From: Bacteroidaceae bacterium
GTDB taxonomy: Bacteria > Bacteroidota > Bacteroidia > Bacteroidales > Bacteroidaceae
Assembly (NCBI GenBank): GCA_017649485.1
Contig: JAGCGS010000063.1
Location: 1 to 36,113 of the forward strand
Reading direction: 5' to 3'
Length of the DNA: 36,113 nucleotides
Numbering within the stretch: the first letter of the stretch is position 1; each line of letters opens with the position of its first letter. The notes below the pieces were generated by a model. That model did not search any database. It was given only the letters and a program-made list of their open reading frames with translations, and was not told where the DNA came from. Made by a program: the position numbers and the translations under genes. Shown piece after piece: positions 18,932 to 28,716 of the stretch.

Positions 18932-21340
18932 ATGAAAGAAGCAGATTTTTTGAAGACAATGGCGGTAGCATCGATGTCCGCTCTTTGTGCTTGTACTACA
19001 GAGCAAGCCGACTTTAACCTAAATTGGCAGTTCTGGAGTGACACACAGCCTACGAAACATGTGGTAAATCTTCCGCATGACGCCATGCAGACAGAACCAC
19101 GTTCTAATGATGTGCCCGAAGGTCGCCATAATGGTTTTTATCCTGGCAACACCTACCATTATGAAAAAAGCCTGTATGCTAATGCGGATTTGCTGCAAAA
19201 GCATGTGACTTTGGCTTTCGAGGGTGTATATCGCAACAGTAAAGTCTTTGTTAATGGCAAGGAAGCCGGTGGATACAAATATGGCTACATGCCCTTCGAT
19301 GTGTGTCTGGACGGCCTTCTCGTAGAGGGAGATAATATCATCCGTGTGGATGTGGACAATTCTCAGACTCCCAACAGCCGTTGGTACTCAGGTGCAGGCA
19401 TCTACCGTCCTCTCCACTTGGTAATCCAGGAAAAAGAGTACATCGAGCAGGTGAAGGTCAGCACATTGACCATTTCTCCGGTTAAAATCAAGGTTGAGAC
19501 GCTTCATCAGGGTGGTGAGGTATTTGTCAGCTTTTTCGATGGCACAAAGTTGGTTGCACAGGCTGATGGAGACAATATTGAACTACAACTCGATAATGCT
19601 AAGTTATGGAGTGCTGAGTCACCCTATTTATATAAAGCCGTAGTTGAGCTCAAGCAAAATGGAAAGACTATCGAGAAGCAAGAACATCCTTTTGGCATTC
19701 GCAAGATAACTTTCAGTGCCCAAGGTTTCAAAGTTAATGGTAAAGATGTGTTGTTGAAGGGTGGTTGTCTGCACCACGACAATGGCATCCTGGGAGCTGC
19801 AGAATATGACGAAGCTGCCTATCGCAAGGTGGCTATCCTCAAACAATATGGTTTCAATGCTATCCGCTCTTCACATAACCCACTATCAGAGGCCATGCTG
19901 AAGGCGTGCGACGAATTGGGTATGTATGTGATGGATGAGCTTTGGGATATGTGGTACATCACCAAGACCGAGTTTGACTACTCAAAGGATTTTAACGACA
20001 ACTATGTAGAGGATATACATCACTTCGTAATGAAAGACTTCAACCATCCCTCTGTCATCATGTACAGCATTGGCAACGAGGTGGGCGAACCTGCAGAAAA
20101 CAAGGGTGTAGAATTGGCTAAAGAGATGATCGGCCGTTTGCACGAACTTGACAATTCACGTCCTGTGACTGCAGGCATCAACCTGATGATTATCGGCTTG
20201 ACACGCATGGGGCAGAACATCTTTGCTCAGTCCAACTCTGCTGCCGGTCCTTCTGATGTAACCAGTGAAGAGTATAATAATTTGATGGCGCAATCGAGTG
20301 AGAGAATGCTACAGGCAGTGCTCATGCCTATGATTGATGAAGCTACCACTCCCGTGCTCGATGCTCTTGATATAGCAGGATACAATTACGCCAGCAAGCG
20401 TTATGAAATGGAAGGAACGTTACATCCTGACAGAATAGTGGTAGGCTCAGAGACCTTCCCCTACGCTTTGGCTGAAAACTGGACCATGGTGGAGAAGAAG
20501 CCTTACTTAATTGGCGATTTCATGTGGACTGCATGGGATTATATCGGTGAGATTGGCTTAGGTGCATGGTATTACACCGACGATCCTAACTTTGCCAACA
20601 AGACTTATCCTTGGAAACTGAATGGTGGTGGTGCCCTCGACCTGATAGGCAATCCTACTTCCGAGGCATTCCTGGCAAAAGCCATCTGGCAGAAAGACAA
20701 CAAACCTTACCTGGCCGTCAGACCTATCCACAAGGAACAACTCATCAAGAGCATGTGGCGAGGCACCAACGGCATTCCATCATGGAGCTGGCAAGGTTGC
20801 GAGGGAATGCCTACCGTAGTAGAGGTGTTCACCAGTGCCCCTAAAGCAAAGCTGTATATCAACGACAAGCTGATTGGCGAGCAAGAAGTAAAGGACTATG
20901 TGGCTTCTTTCGACGTGACATACGAGCCAGGAACTTTGAAAGCCGTTACCGATGGAGGTGAGCAGATACTTACATCTGCCACAGGAAAGGCCTCTATCAG
21001 CATCGAGCCAGAGCCCCTTTATTCAATCGTCAATGGTCAATGGTCAACGGTCAATGATTACAAAGCCGGAGAAGTGGTTTTCGTCAACATCAACCTTGTG
21101 GGTGAGAATGGCATTGTAGAGTCTAAAGCCGATCGTAAGTTGAAAGTTACTGTTGAAGGTGGCGAGCTCCTGGGCTTCGGTAGTCAGCAACTAATTACCG
21201 AAGACTGCTTCACCACTGGTGAATATTCAACTTATTATGGCCAGTCGCAAGCCGCAGTCCGCTCCCTCACTCCTGGCACCGTGAAGATCCATGTCACAGG
21301 TGAAGATGTAGAGGCAAGTTATGAATTAAGCTTTAAATGA
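18932..21340 (+). CDS. GH2 beta-galactosidase-like lipoprotein
   Basis: This is an 802-residue GH2 enzyme. The N-terminal jelly-roll (about 25-170) and Ig-like domain (about 175-260) precede the TIM barrel (about 265-570). The acid/base is Glu383 in GNEVGE and the nucleophile is Glu507 in GSETFP, as in Bacteroidota GH2 beta-galactosidases of the DUF4982 type. C-terminal beta domains follow (about 600-802). The leader is odd, with an acidic MKEADFLK start but a lipobox ending in LCAC (Cys22). A heptanucleotide tandem repeat (21023-21057) is translated within the C-terminal region (about residues 698-709). Because each unit is 7 bp, gain or loss of one would truncate the last ~100 residues. A galactosidase is the best guess, but other beta-linked substrates are possible. 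Confidence 0.88.
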   Translation: MKEADFLKTMAVASMSALCACTTEQADFNLNWQFWSDTQPTKHVVNLPHDAMQTEPRSNDVPEGRHNGFYPGNTYHYEKSLYANADLLQKHVTLAFEGVYRNSKVFVNGKEAGGYKYGYMPFDVCLDGLLVEGDNIIRVDVDNSQTPNSRWYSGAGIYRPLHLVIQEKEYIEQVKVSTLTISPVKIKVETLHQGGEVFVSFFDGTKLVAQADGDNIELQLDNAKLWSAESPYLYKAVVELKQNGKTIEKQEHPFGIRKITFSAQGFKVNGKDVLLKGGCLHHDNGILGAAEYDEAAYRKVAILKQYGFNAIRSSHNPLSEAMLKACDELGMYVMDELWDMWYITKTEFDYSKDFNDNYVEDIHHFVMKDFNHPSVIMYSIGNEVGEPAENKGVELAKEMIGRLHELDNSRPVTAGINLMIIGLTRMGQNIFAQSNSAAGPSDVTSEEYNNLMAQSSERMLQAVLMPMIDEATTPVLDALDIAGYNYASKRYEMEGTLHPDRIVVGSETFPYALAENWTMVEKKPYLIGDFMWTAWDYIGEIGLGAWYYTDDPNFANKTYPWKLNGGGALDLIGNPTSEAFLAKAIWQKDNKPYLAVRPIHKEQLIKSMWRGTNGIPSWSWQGCEGMPTVVEVFTSAPKAKLYINDKLIGEQEVKDYVASFDVTYEPGTLKAVTDGGEQILTSATGKASISIEPEPLYSIVNGQWSTVNDYKAGEVVFVNINLVGENGIVESKADRKLKVTVEGGELLGFGSQQLITEDCFTTGEYSTYYGQSQAAVRSLTPGTVKIHVTGEDVEASYELSFK
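21023..21057. repeat. Heptanucleotide tandem repeat inside the GH2 coding sequence
   Basis: Five units at exact 7-bp spacing: TCAATCG, TCAATGG, TCAATGG, TCAACGG, TCAATGA. They encode the segment around IVNGQWSTVND. The unit matches, apart from one base and strand, the heptads at 6596-6623. Array length is not a multiple of three, so copy-number change alters the reading frame. Confidence 0.8.
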
Positions 21341-21349
21341 TAATTACAA

Positions 21350-23278
21350 ATGATTGATGTCATGAAAAGTAGATCTTGCTGTTTCCTATTATTGATTGCA
21401 TTGGCTTTGGGGTACTCAACTTCAATGTATGCAACTGAATTTCCCAAGCCAAGCATCAAGGATATCTCGTTGTACCCACAACAGAACACCCATCGTAATC
21501 GCCTTGACTTGAGTGGCATCTGGAACTTCCAAGTTGACCCACAGGAGCAAGGAGAGGATGAAGGTTGGTTCAATGGTTTGCCTCAACCAACATCAATCGC
21601 AGTACCGGGAAGTTGGAACGACCAGTTAGAAAACCAACATAACTACTTAGGATGCTCTTGGTATGAAATTGAGACTTTCGTGCCATCAACATGGAAGAAC
21701 GACCAAGAGATTGGCCTGCGTTTTGGTTCCGCAGTTTACATGGCTAAGGTTTGGCTTAATGGTCAGCCTCTGGGGCAGCATGAAGGCGGACACCTACCTT
21801 TTGCATTCTCCATAACTGACAAAGTTAAATGGAATGAGAAGAATCGTATTACTATCATGGTTGAAAACAAACAACAACCTGACCGTGTGCCAACAGGAGC
21901 CCTGGTTGATGGAGCCTTAGGTTCGCAGAATTACCCAAGTTCCAATTACGATTTTTTCCCTTTCAGCGGATTGCATCGTAGTGTTTGGCTCTATTCTGTT
22001 CCCAAGACAGCACATATTAATGACATTACCCTGACCACCACTTTCCACGGCTCAACTGGCATCATTCATGCTCAAATAGAAAAGGCTGGGAATGTGCAAA
22101 CGGGTAGAGTTGTGGTGTCTGACAAAGCTGGCAAACAATTAGTCGTACCAGTGAAGTTCAGAGGGAATGAAGCCGCAGTAGATGTTGAGATTCTTAATGT
22201 AAAACTATGGAACCCAGATTCTCCCTTCTTATATGATGTGACGGTAGAACTCCTGAATGGCAACAATGCCGTTGATAGCTATATCTTGCAAACAGGAGTG
22301 CGCACCATCGAGGTAAAGGATGATGACATCTTACTGAATGGTAAGCCCATACATCTGCGTGGCTTTGGCAAGCATGAAGATTTCCCCATCTTTGGCAGAG
22401 GTGTTGTGCAACCAGTAATGATAAAAGATTTCAGCCTGATGAAATGGTTGGGTGCCAATTCATTTAGGACAAGCCATTACCCATACGATGAGTCCGTCTA
22501 TGCCGAAGCCGACAAACAAGGCATATTAATCATCGATGAGATGCCTTCAGTAGGACTGGTGTTCTATGACCAACCAGAGGCTATCCAACGCAGGAAAGAG
22601 CTGTGCGATCAGATGTTGCAAGAGATGATTACTCGTGATAAGAACCATCCCTCAGTTATCATGTGGAGTGTTGCCAACGAGCCATCACCCAGAACATTAG
22701 GAGCCAATGTACTGGCAGGCACCAACGATGCTGCTGATCAGGAAAACCGCATAGCAAAAGAGTTTTTAGGCGATTTGCTGCATCAGGCCAAACGCCTTGA
22801 CCCAAGCCGTTTGGCTACCTTTGTAGGCGTGATGGGTGGTCCTGCTCAATGGATGGAAGAATGTGATGTCATCGCCATCAATCGCTATTATGGATGGTAC
22901 ACCAGCATAGGCAATTTTGCGATGGCAGAGCGCTATTTCGGAGGCGAACTCGATAAGTTGCATAATGACTTAAAGAAACCCATAGTGTTAACAGAGTTTG
23001 GAGCCGATGCGATAGCTGGTAGCCACGCGACAGAAGATGAGATGTTTTCTGAGGAATATCAACAGAAGATGATTAATGCCTATTTAGACATAGCTAACAC
23101 TAAATCTTATGTAAGTGGCATGATGATATGGGCTTTTGCCGACTTTAAAACAGCACAAGCCTTGATGCGAGTTAGGGCCATGAACCTCAAAGGGGTGTTT
23201 ACACAAGACAGAAAGCCAAAGATGGCAGCTTGGCTTTTGAAGAAACGTTGGGTGGATGAGATACAAGGTAATTATTGA
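21350..23278 (+). CDS. GH2 beta-glucuronidase-like enzyme
   Basis: This is a 642-residue secreted GH2 protein with the three-domain layout: jelly-roll (about 45-220), Ig-like (225-320) and TIM barrel (325-640). The acid/base is Glu444 in VANEPSP and the nucleophile is Glu549 in LTEFGAD. The barrel also has INRYYGWY and the Asn-x-Lys motif NLK (Asn612, Lys614) in MNLKGVFTQDRKPK. In beta-glucuronidases this motif contacts the uronic acid carboxylate, so glucuronidase (or galacturonidase) activity is favoured over galactosidase. The hydrophobic leader fits a signal peptide. The ATG at 21362 (MKSRSCC) is an equally good start. It sits between the galactosidase-type GH2 and GH106 genes with very short spacers. 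Confidence 0.88.
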   Translation: MIDVMKSRSCCFLLLIALALGYSTSMYATEFPKPSIKDISLYPQQNTHRNRLDLSGIWNFQVDPQEQGEDEGWFNGLPQPTSIAVPGSWNDQLENQHNYLGCSWYEIETFVPSTWKNDQEIGLRFGSAVYMAKVWLNGQPLGQHEGGHLPFAFSITDKVKWNEKNRITIMVENKQQPDRVPTGALVDGALGSQNYPSSNYDFFPFSGLHRSVWLYSVPKTAHINDITLTTTFHGSTGIIHAQIEKAGNVQTGRVVVSDKAGKQLVVPVKFRGNEAAVDVEILNVKLWNPDSPFLYDVTVELLNGNNAVDSYILQTGVRTIEVKDDDILLNGKPIHLRGFGKHEDFPIFGRGVVQPVMIKDFSLMKWLGANSFRTSHYPYDESVYAEADKQGILIIDEMPSVGLVFYDQPEAIQRRKELCDQMLQEMITRDKNHPSVIMWSVANEPSPRTLGANVLAGTNDAADQENRIAKEFLGDLLHQAKRLDPSRLATFVGVMGGPAQWMEECDVIAINRYYGWYTSIGNFAMAERYFGGELDKLHNDLKKPIVLTEFGADAIAGSHATEDEMFSEEYQQKMINAYLDIANTKSYVSGMMIWAFADFKTAQALMRVRAMNLKGVFTQDRKPKMAAWLLKKRWVDEIQGNY

Positions 23279-23308
23279 TATATAGCGAAACGATTAAGCT
23301 GATTGAAT

Positions 23309-26300
23309 ATGAAGAAGATTCTATTATTAATTTTGCTATTCGGCACACTGAGCATGAGTGCGCAGAACAGACAGGAACTGTATCAGAACTTTCAGTATCC
23401 TCCTGAATCTGCCAAGATTCGTGTATGGTGGCATTGGATGAATGGCAATATCTCCAAAGACGGCATCCGCAAGGATCTCTACTGGATGAGGCGAGCTGGT
23501 ATCGGAGGTTTCCAGAATTTCGACGGTGGTCTGGCCACTCCACAGTTGGTTGATAAACGCTTAGCCTATATGACCCCAGAATGGCAGGATGCCTTCAGCT
23601 TTACAGCTCAGTTGGCCGACTCTTTAGGTTTGGAGTTTGCCATCGCAAGTGCGCCTGGCTGGAGCGAAACAGGCGGACCGTGGGTGACTCCGAAAGATGG
23701 CATGAAGAAGCTGACTTGGCGAAGCATGGTCATTGATGGAGGTAAAAAAGGAAACTCTTTCAAAGGCAAGCTACCAGAGCCTTATAAGACAGTGGGTAAC
23801 TTTATGAATGTGCCTATCAAAGAAGATGCTTCAGGAGCTATGATCGGACTCTTTTCCGACAATAGTCTGGCTGTGGAGGAATACTATGAGGACATTGCTG
23901 TGCTGGCTCTTCGATTACCCGAAACTGAGGCAGACCTACTCAAGCTGAATCCCAAAGTAACTTCATCAGGTGGCAGTTTCACCTTGGAGCAACTGGTAAA
24001 CGATAATCTGGATGATGCCGAGGCATTACCTCGCAATGAGAACGATGATTATGCTTGGATTCAGTTTGAGTTTGCTGAGCCATTCACCCTAAGGGCAGTG
24101 AGCATGACCGATGACAATATTCAGGACACCTATAATCAGAGTTCAGGCAATGAAGGGAATAAGATCCTGGAAGCAAGCGATGATGGCATGAGTTTCCGCA
24201 AGATAGCTACTCTACAGCAGGGCAAGGCTGTGCGACACACCGTAAGTGTCCCGACCACATCTGCCCGATTCTTCCGCATGAAGTACCTTAACCCTAACAA
24301 CATGACTCCTTCCGCCTCAGGTGGTGTAACAGTAACTCCTCTGAAGGAATCACATGTAGCAGAACTGAACCTCTACGCTACCCCACGAGTAAACTACTCT
24401 GAGGAGAAGACTGGTTTTGCAGCCGAAGGCTCATTGTTCAGGTTCCCTACTTTGGCTGATGAGGGGATGTTAAGCAAGGACGATGTGATTGACATCACAG
24501 CCCATGTTAGCAATGGTGAGCTCAACTGGAATGCTCCTGCCGGAAGATGGCAGGTAGTGCGCATAGGTTTCTCACTGACAGGCAAGCAAAACCATCCTGC
24601 TTCACCTGAGGCAACCGGCTTAGAGGTTGACAAGATGGACCGTTTAGCTGTGAGGAACTATTACGAGCATTACTTAGATATGTATAGGCATGCCTCTGGC
24701 GGAAAGATGGGGGCAGCAGGTGTTACATATATGCTGAACGACAGCTATGAGGCTGGTACACAGACATGGACACCGCAGATGATACAGGAGTTCCAGAAGC
24801 GTCGTGGATACAGTCTCATACCTTGGATGCCTGCCCTGTTGGGTTATGTAATCAACAGTGCTGATGAGACCGACCGCTTCTTGTGGGACTGGCGCAAGAC
24901 TATCAGTGAGCTCATTGCTGAGAATCATTACGACCAGCTTACGGAGATTCTTCGCGAGCATGGCATGAAGGGACGTTACAGTGAGTCACATGAGTTGCGC
25001 AGGGTGTATGTGGTTGACGGAATGGATGTCAAACGCACCGCTCAGATTCCCATGTCGGCCTTCTGGGTCACGATGGGGGCATATAACCCCGACATCCGTG
25101 AGTCTGCATCTGTCGCTCATGTCTATGGACAGAACATTGCTGCAGCCGAATCGTTCACGGCTGTCGGCATCGGCAGCGCCTGGGATTTCTACCCTGCCAA
25201 GTTGAAGATTGCTGCAGACAATGAGCTGGCTAATGGTTTGAACCGCTTTGTGATTCATACCTCTCCACACCAGCCTGTGGATGACAAGCAGCCAGGAGTG
25301 AGCCTCTCCATCTTTGGTCAGTGGTTTGACCGTCATGACACATGGGCTGAGTATGCACGTCCGTGGACAGACTACCTGGCTCGCAGTTCTTATATGCTCC
25401 AGCTAGGCAAGTTTGTCGCAGATGTTGCTTATTACTATGGAGAGGACAACAATATTACCTATCTATTTGCTGACAAAGGCCCAGATGTTCCAGAAGGCTA
25501 TGCCTACGATTTCATCAATGCTGACGCATTGCTCCATCAGATGAGTGTACAGAATGGACAGATAGTTACTTATAGTGAGATGAGATACAGGTTGCTTTAC
25601 TTGGATGCCAATGCTAATAACATGTCATTGCCAGTCTTACGCAAGATTGCCGATTTCGCCAAGGCTGGCGGCATTATCTGCGGCACCAAGCCGTCAGCAA
25701 TATCAGGCCTCAGTGACGACAAGACTGAGTTCGATCAGCTGGTAAAAGAGGTTTGGGAGAGCGGAAAAAGCAATGTGTTCACTGGCTTGTCAGTACAGCA
25801 GGCGTTAACCATGCTGGGTGTTCAGCCCGACTTCACCACTCCCGATTCCGACTTACGCTATGTGCATCGCCAGCTTTCGGATGGTGATATTTACTGGGTG
25901 AACAATCCCACCGATGAGAACCATGCCGCCACTGTTTCATTCCGCACCACAGGCAAGAAGCCACAGCTGTGGCATCCTGTATCAGGCAAGGTGGAGGATG
26001 TATCATACCAGATAGCTGATGGCCGCACAGCTGTCTATCTGAATCTGGTGCCTCAAGATGCCGTGTTTATCGTGTTCGTCGAGGATGCTGTGCTGGAGTC
26101 AACCCTCCTCCCCTCCTACCATGAAAGTCCGTTTGCCACCTTCAACGACTCTTGGATACTGAGTTTCAAGTCTAAATACGGGAAGTCCCCAACCAGGGCT
26201 ACCATGAGGAATCTGTTCTCACTATCTGAGTCACAAGCGGCAGATATAAAGTATTTCTCTGGTACAACTACCTATGCCAATACTTTATCACTAACTAAGA

Positions 26301-26626
26301 AACAGCTCAAGGATACGGGACGTTTGATACTGAAACTTGGCGATGTAAGGAACTTGGCAGAAGTAGTGGTGAATGGGAAATCACTGGGAATGGTCTGGAA
26401 GAGACCATACGAGGTAGATATCACTGATGCCATAGCCGTTGGCAACAATGTGGTTGAGGTGAAGATTGTCAACACTTGGGTGAACCGTCTGATTGGGGAT
26501 GCCCAGCCGGAGGTGACCGAGAAGACTACCTACACCACGGTGCCTTATTACTACAATGCCTTCTCTCCTCTCCAGCCTTCAGGTTTGATAGGTCCTGTGG
26601 AGATAGTGAGCAGAAAGTTAAAATGA
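23309..26626 (+). CDS. GH106 alpha-L-rhamnosidase-like enzyme
   Basis: This protein of about 1105 residues has a signal peptide (MKKILLLILLFGTLSMSAQ). The GH106 signature WWHWMNGNISKDGIRKDL is followed by RAGIGGFQNFDGG near residues 35-70. The catalytic barrel contains a conserved acidic motif NDSYEAGTQTWTP (Glu481), then EFQKRRGYSLIPWMP and GRYSESHE. A C-terminal beta-sandwich (about 1000-1100) carries LAEVVVNGKSLGMVW. GH106 enzymes cleave alpha-L-rhamnose from pectin, arabinogalactan or flavonoid glycosides. I use the ATG at 23309, not the TTG at 23303, because the signal peptide begins there. It is the last gene of the cluster, followed by a strong hairpin. Confidence 0.9.
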   Translation: MKKILLLILLFGTLSMSAQNRQELYQNFQYPPESAKIRVWWHWMNGNISKDGIRKDLYWMRRAGIGGFQNFDGGLATPQLVDKRLAYMTPEWQDAFSFTAQLADSLGLEFAIASAPGWSETGGPWVTPKDGMKKLTWRSMVIDGGKKGNSFKGKLPEPYKTVGNFMNVPIKEDASGAMIGLFSDNSLAVEEYYEDIAVLALRLPETEADLLKLNPKVTSSGGSFTLEQLVNDNLDDAEALPRNENDDYAWIQFEFAEPFTLRAVSMTDDNIQDTYNQSSGNEGNKILEASDDGMSFRKIATLQQGKAVRHTVSVPTTSARFFRMKYLNPNNMTPSASGGVTVTPLKESHVAELNLYATPRVNYSEEKTGFAAEGSLFRFPTLADEGMLSKDDVIDITAHVSNGELNWNAPAGRWQVVRIGFSLTGKQNHPASPEATGLEVDKMDRLAVRNYYEHYLDMYRHASGGKMGAAGVTYMLNDSYEAGTQTWTPQMIQEFQKRRGYSLIPWMPALLGYVINSADETDRFLWDWRKTISELIAENHYDQLTEILREHGMKGRYSESHELRRVYVVDGMDVKRTAQIPMSAFWVTMGAYNPDIRESASVAHVYGQNIAAAESFTAVGIGSAWDFYPAKLKIAADNELANGLNRFVIHTSPHQPVDDKQPGVSLSIFGQWFDRHDTWAEYARPWTDYLARSSYMLQLGKFVADVAYYYGEDNNITYLFADKGPDVPEGYAYDFINADALLHQMSVQNGQIVTYSEMRYRLLYLDANANNMSLPVLRKIADFAKAGGIICGTKPSAISGLSDDKTEFDQLVKEVWESGKSNVFTGLSVQQALTMLGVQPDFTTPDSDLRYVHRQLSDGDIYWVNNPTDENHAATVSFRTTGKKPQLWHPVSGKVEDVSYQIADGRTAVYLNLVPQDAVFIVFVEDAVLESTLLPSYHESPFATFNDSWILSFKSKYGKSPTRATMRNLFSLSESQAADIKYFSGTTTYANTLSLTKKQLKDTGRLILKLGDVRNLAEVVVNGKSLGMVWKRPYEVDITDAIAVGNNVVEVKIVNTWVNRLIGDAQPEVTEKTTYTTVPYYYNAFSPLQPSGLIGPVEIVSRKLK

Positions 26627-26675
26627 GCCGGACAGAGCGGCATGCCGTCATAGAGTGATGTCGTAATATACATAC

Positions 26676-26714
26676 AACAAGCGTGGAACTCGGCTGAGCC
26701 CCACGCTTGTTTAT
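26676..26714. terminator. Bidirectional terminator between GH106 and the SDR gene
   Basis: AACAAGCGTGG (26676-26686) pairs perfectly with CCACGCTTGTT (26701-26711), with a small inner GGCT/AGCC pairing in the loop, and is followed by TTTATTT. The reverse strand also ends in a T-rich run, so it can serve both convergent genes. Confidence 0.8.
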
Positions 26715-26731
26715 TTCCAGTATGAGCTAGA

Positions 26732-27556
26732 TTACATCTGGTGCAGCTTCTTGATAGTCTCTGCCAGCTTCTTCATAGCAAAGCGGGGAGCTATGCGCAC
26801 CAGCCAGTCCATCTGTTTGCAGTCCTTGCCAATGATAATCTTCCACTTACCAGCCTCCATGCCACTGACAATGGTCTCTGCAGCCTCACTTGGCAGGGTC
26901 AGCTTGGCTTTGGCTTTCTTAAAATCTTCTTCCGAATAGTTTGACACACTCTTGGCGTTCTTCACTCCTGAGTGAACCTGAATATCTGTTGCCACAGCTC
27001 CGGGGAACACCTCGCTCACCTCCACATGGGTATCCATCAGCTCGGTCATGAGTCCTTCAGTCAATGCCCTCACCGCTGCTTTTGATGCGCCATAGAAGGT
27101 CTGTCCAGGCACGGGAGCGAAGGCTCCCATACTTGACACATTGACAATGTGTGCCTGCGGACGGGTAACTAAATGTGGCAAGAATGCCTTTACCATATAT
27201 AGTGTACCATAGAAGTTGATATTCATCACACGTTCAATGGTGCGATACTCCATCTTGCTGACAGGCACGAAGTCTTGTATAATACCTGCGTTGTTGATAA
27301 TACCGTCAACGGCTCCAAACAACTTCACCGCCTCTACGGCAGTTTGCTTTACTGCCTCCCGATTGGTGATATCCAACTGCATCAGTTCCATGTCAGCACC
27401 TTTGTCACCAGCCAACTCCTTCGTTCGCTTCAGTCCCTCCATGTTGATGTCAAGACCAATCACTTTTGCCCCCTTGTTCAACAAGTTCAGGCTGATCTCT
27501 CTTCCCATGCCGTTACCTGCACCGGTAACCACGATTACTTTTCCTGCTACTTTCAT
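26732..27556 (-). CDS. Short-chain dehydrogenase/reductase
   Basis: This is a 274-residue classical SDR with a Rossmann fold. The cofactor motif is TGAGNGMG (11-18), followed by Asp36 in GLDINMEG, which favours NAD(H) over NADP(H). The NNAG motif is at 88-91. The catalytic residues are Ser142, Tyr155 and Lys159 (YGASK). No signal peptide is present, so it is cytoplasmic. It is monocistronic and divergent from the AraC regulator at 27781, which may control it. Such SDRs act on sugars, steroids or small alcohols. The substrate cannot be read from the sequence. Confidence 0.9.
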   Translation of the reverse strand: MKVAGKVIVVTGAGNGMGREISLNLLNKGAKVIGLDINMEGLKRTKELAGDKGADMELMQLDITNREAVKQTAVEAVKLFGAVDGIINNAGIIQDFVPVSKMEYRTIERVMNINFYGTLYMVKAFLPHLVTRPQAHIVNVSSMGAFAPVPGQTFYGASKAAVRALTEGLMTELMDTHVEVSEVFPGAVATDIQVHSGVKNAKSVSNYSEEDFKKAKAKLTLPSEAAETIVSGMEAGKWKIIIGKDCKQMDWLVRIAPRFAMKKLAETIKKLHQM

Positions 27557-27690
27557 AATATCTTTCTATTTAATTGACTTTGCAAAGTTCGTGAGTTTCA
27601 GTCAAATGATACAGCTCAAAAAGTTACCGGTTTTGTCCTAAAGGTGATTAGATGCACATTCAGTTGCTCTTATAATCTTTGGTTTTTCCT

Positions 27691-27721
27691 TTTGCCGTTT
27701 AAAGAAATAGTATTATCTTTG
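27691..27721 (+). promoter_or_regulatory. Bacteroidota-type promoter of the cupin/AraC gene
   Basis: TTTG (27691-27694), 19 nt, then TATCTTTG (27714-27721) is a perfect match to the consensus. The predicted start is near 27728, giving a leader of about 53 nt before the ATG at 27781. Confidence 0.75.
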
Positions 27722-27780
27722 CGGAGATACGTATTTTTTAGCTAAGCTATAAAGAGAATCGAACCCCAGTAAAAAGAGCT

Positions 27781-28695
27781 ATGGAAAAAGAAATGAAATT
27801 GACAGAGTTCCAGTTTGACATGTTGCCTTCAGGCAAACGGAGACTGGTATTAGAGAACTTGGTGCTTTTTGATGACAACCTTGACTCTACCGAAGACCTT
27901 GAGATAGGTGATCATGTTAACGAACAGCAATTACCCCTCAAGCTCATGTTCCCCCTTGTCTTGATCTGCTATAAAGGTGAGATTACTCTACAAATGAACT
28001 TAGAGGAGATTAAACTGGCAAGCAATGATGTACTGATTATGGTTCCTGGCACCATAGGCGGGCATATTGACGTGTCAAAAGACTGCCGTATGGCCATCAT
28101 GGCTATACCCGAAGATGCGTTCCCACTCCTGATGAAGATGGAGCACTCACTGAAGTTCCGCGAACACATGGGGCGTCCCCTGCTATTTCATTACACTGAA
28201 GCCGAGATGTCGCATCTTATCATGTTATACAGGATGATGCGTTCGGTGGTAAGATTGCAACTGCCCTATAGCAAGGAAATTTTGATGAACTATATGGAGG
28301 TGATGGCTTACTTTACCATCACCAAGTTTGAGAATCTTGCCAGGGAAGATAAAAAGATGCAACGTGGCGAGATGCTCTTCCACCAGTTCATGGACGAGGT
28401 AAGGCGTAACTATACTACAGAAAGACAGCTTGCCTTTTATGCTGATAAGCTTTGCATCACCACAAAGTATCTCTCCAGGATAGTGAAGCAATTCAGCGGT
28501 CGCCAACCTGGAGACTGGATTCGCGATTATGTGATCTTGGAGTCAAAGGCTTTGCTTCGCCAAAACGATATGACCGTTCAGCAGATCAGTGACCTGCTGA
28601 ACTTCCCTAACCCCTCCTTCTTTGGCAAATACTTCAAGGCAGAGGTTGGTTGCTCTCCGCATCAGTACCAGTTACAAAGGTTCGAAAACGGATAA
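27781..28695 (+). CDS. AraC-family transcriptional regulator with N-terminal sensor domain
   Basis: This is a 304-residue soluble regulator. The N-terminal half (about 30-180) looks like a cupin-type AraC ligand-binding domain. The C-terminal half (about 200-304) holds two helix-turn-helix motifs, the first around QLAFYADKLCITTKYLSRIVK and the second around QISDLLNFPNPSFFGKYFK. It ends with the usual GCSPHQYQ..R sequence. It has a strong promoter and is divergent from the SDR gene, which makes the SDR a likely target. The inducer is unknown. Confidence 0.9.
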   Translation: MEKEMKLTEFQFDMLPSGKRRLVLENLVLFDDNLDSTEDLEIGDHVNEQQLPLKLMFPLVLICYKGEITLQMNLEEIKLASNDVLIMVPGTIGGHIDVSKDCRMAIMAIPEDAFPLLMKMEHSLKFREHMGRPLLFHYTEAEMSHLIMLYRMMRSVVRLQLPYSKEILMNYMEVMAYFTITKFENLAREDKKMQRGEMLFHQFMDEVRRNYTTERQLAFYADKLCITTKYLSRIVKQFSGRQPGDWIRDYVILESKALLRQNDMTVQQISDLLNFPNPSFFGKYFKAEVGCSPHQYQLQRFENG

Positions 28696-28716
28696 GCGAA
28701 TAGCTAAGAAGAACTA

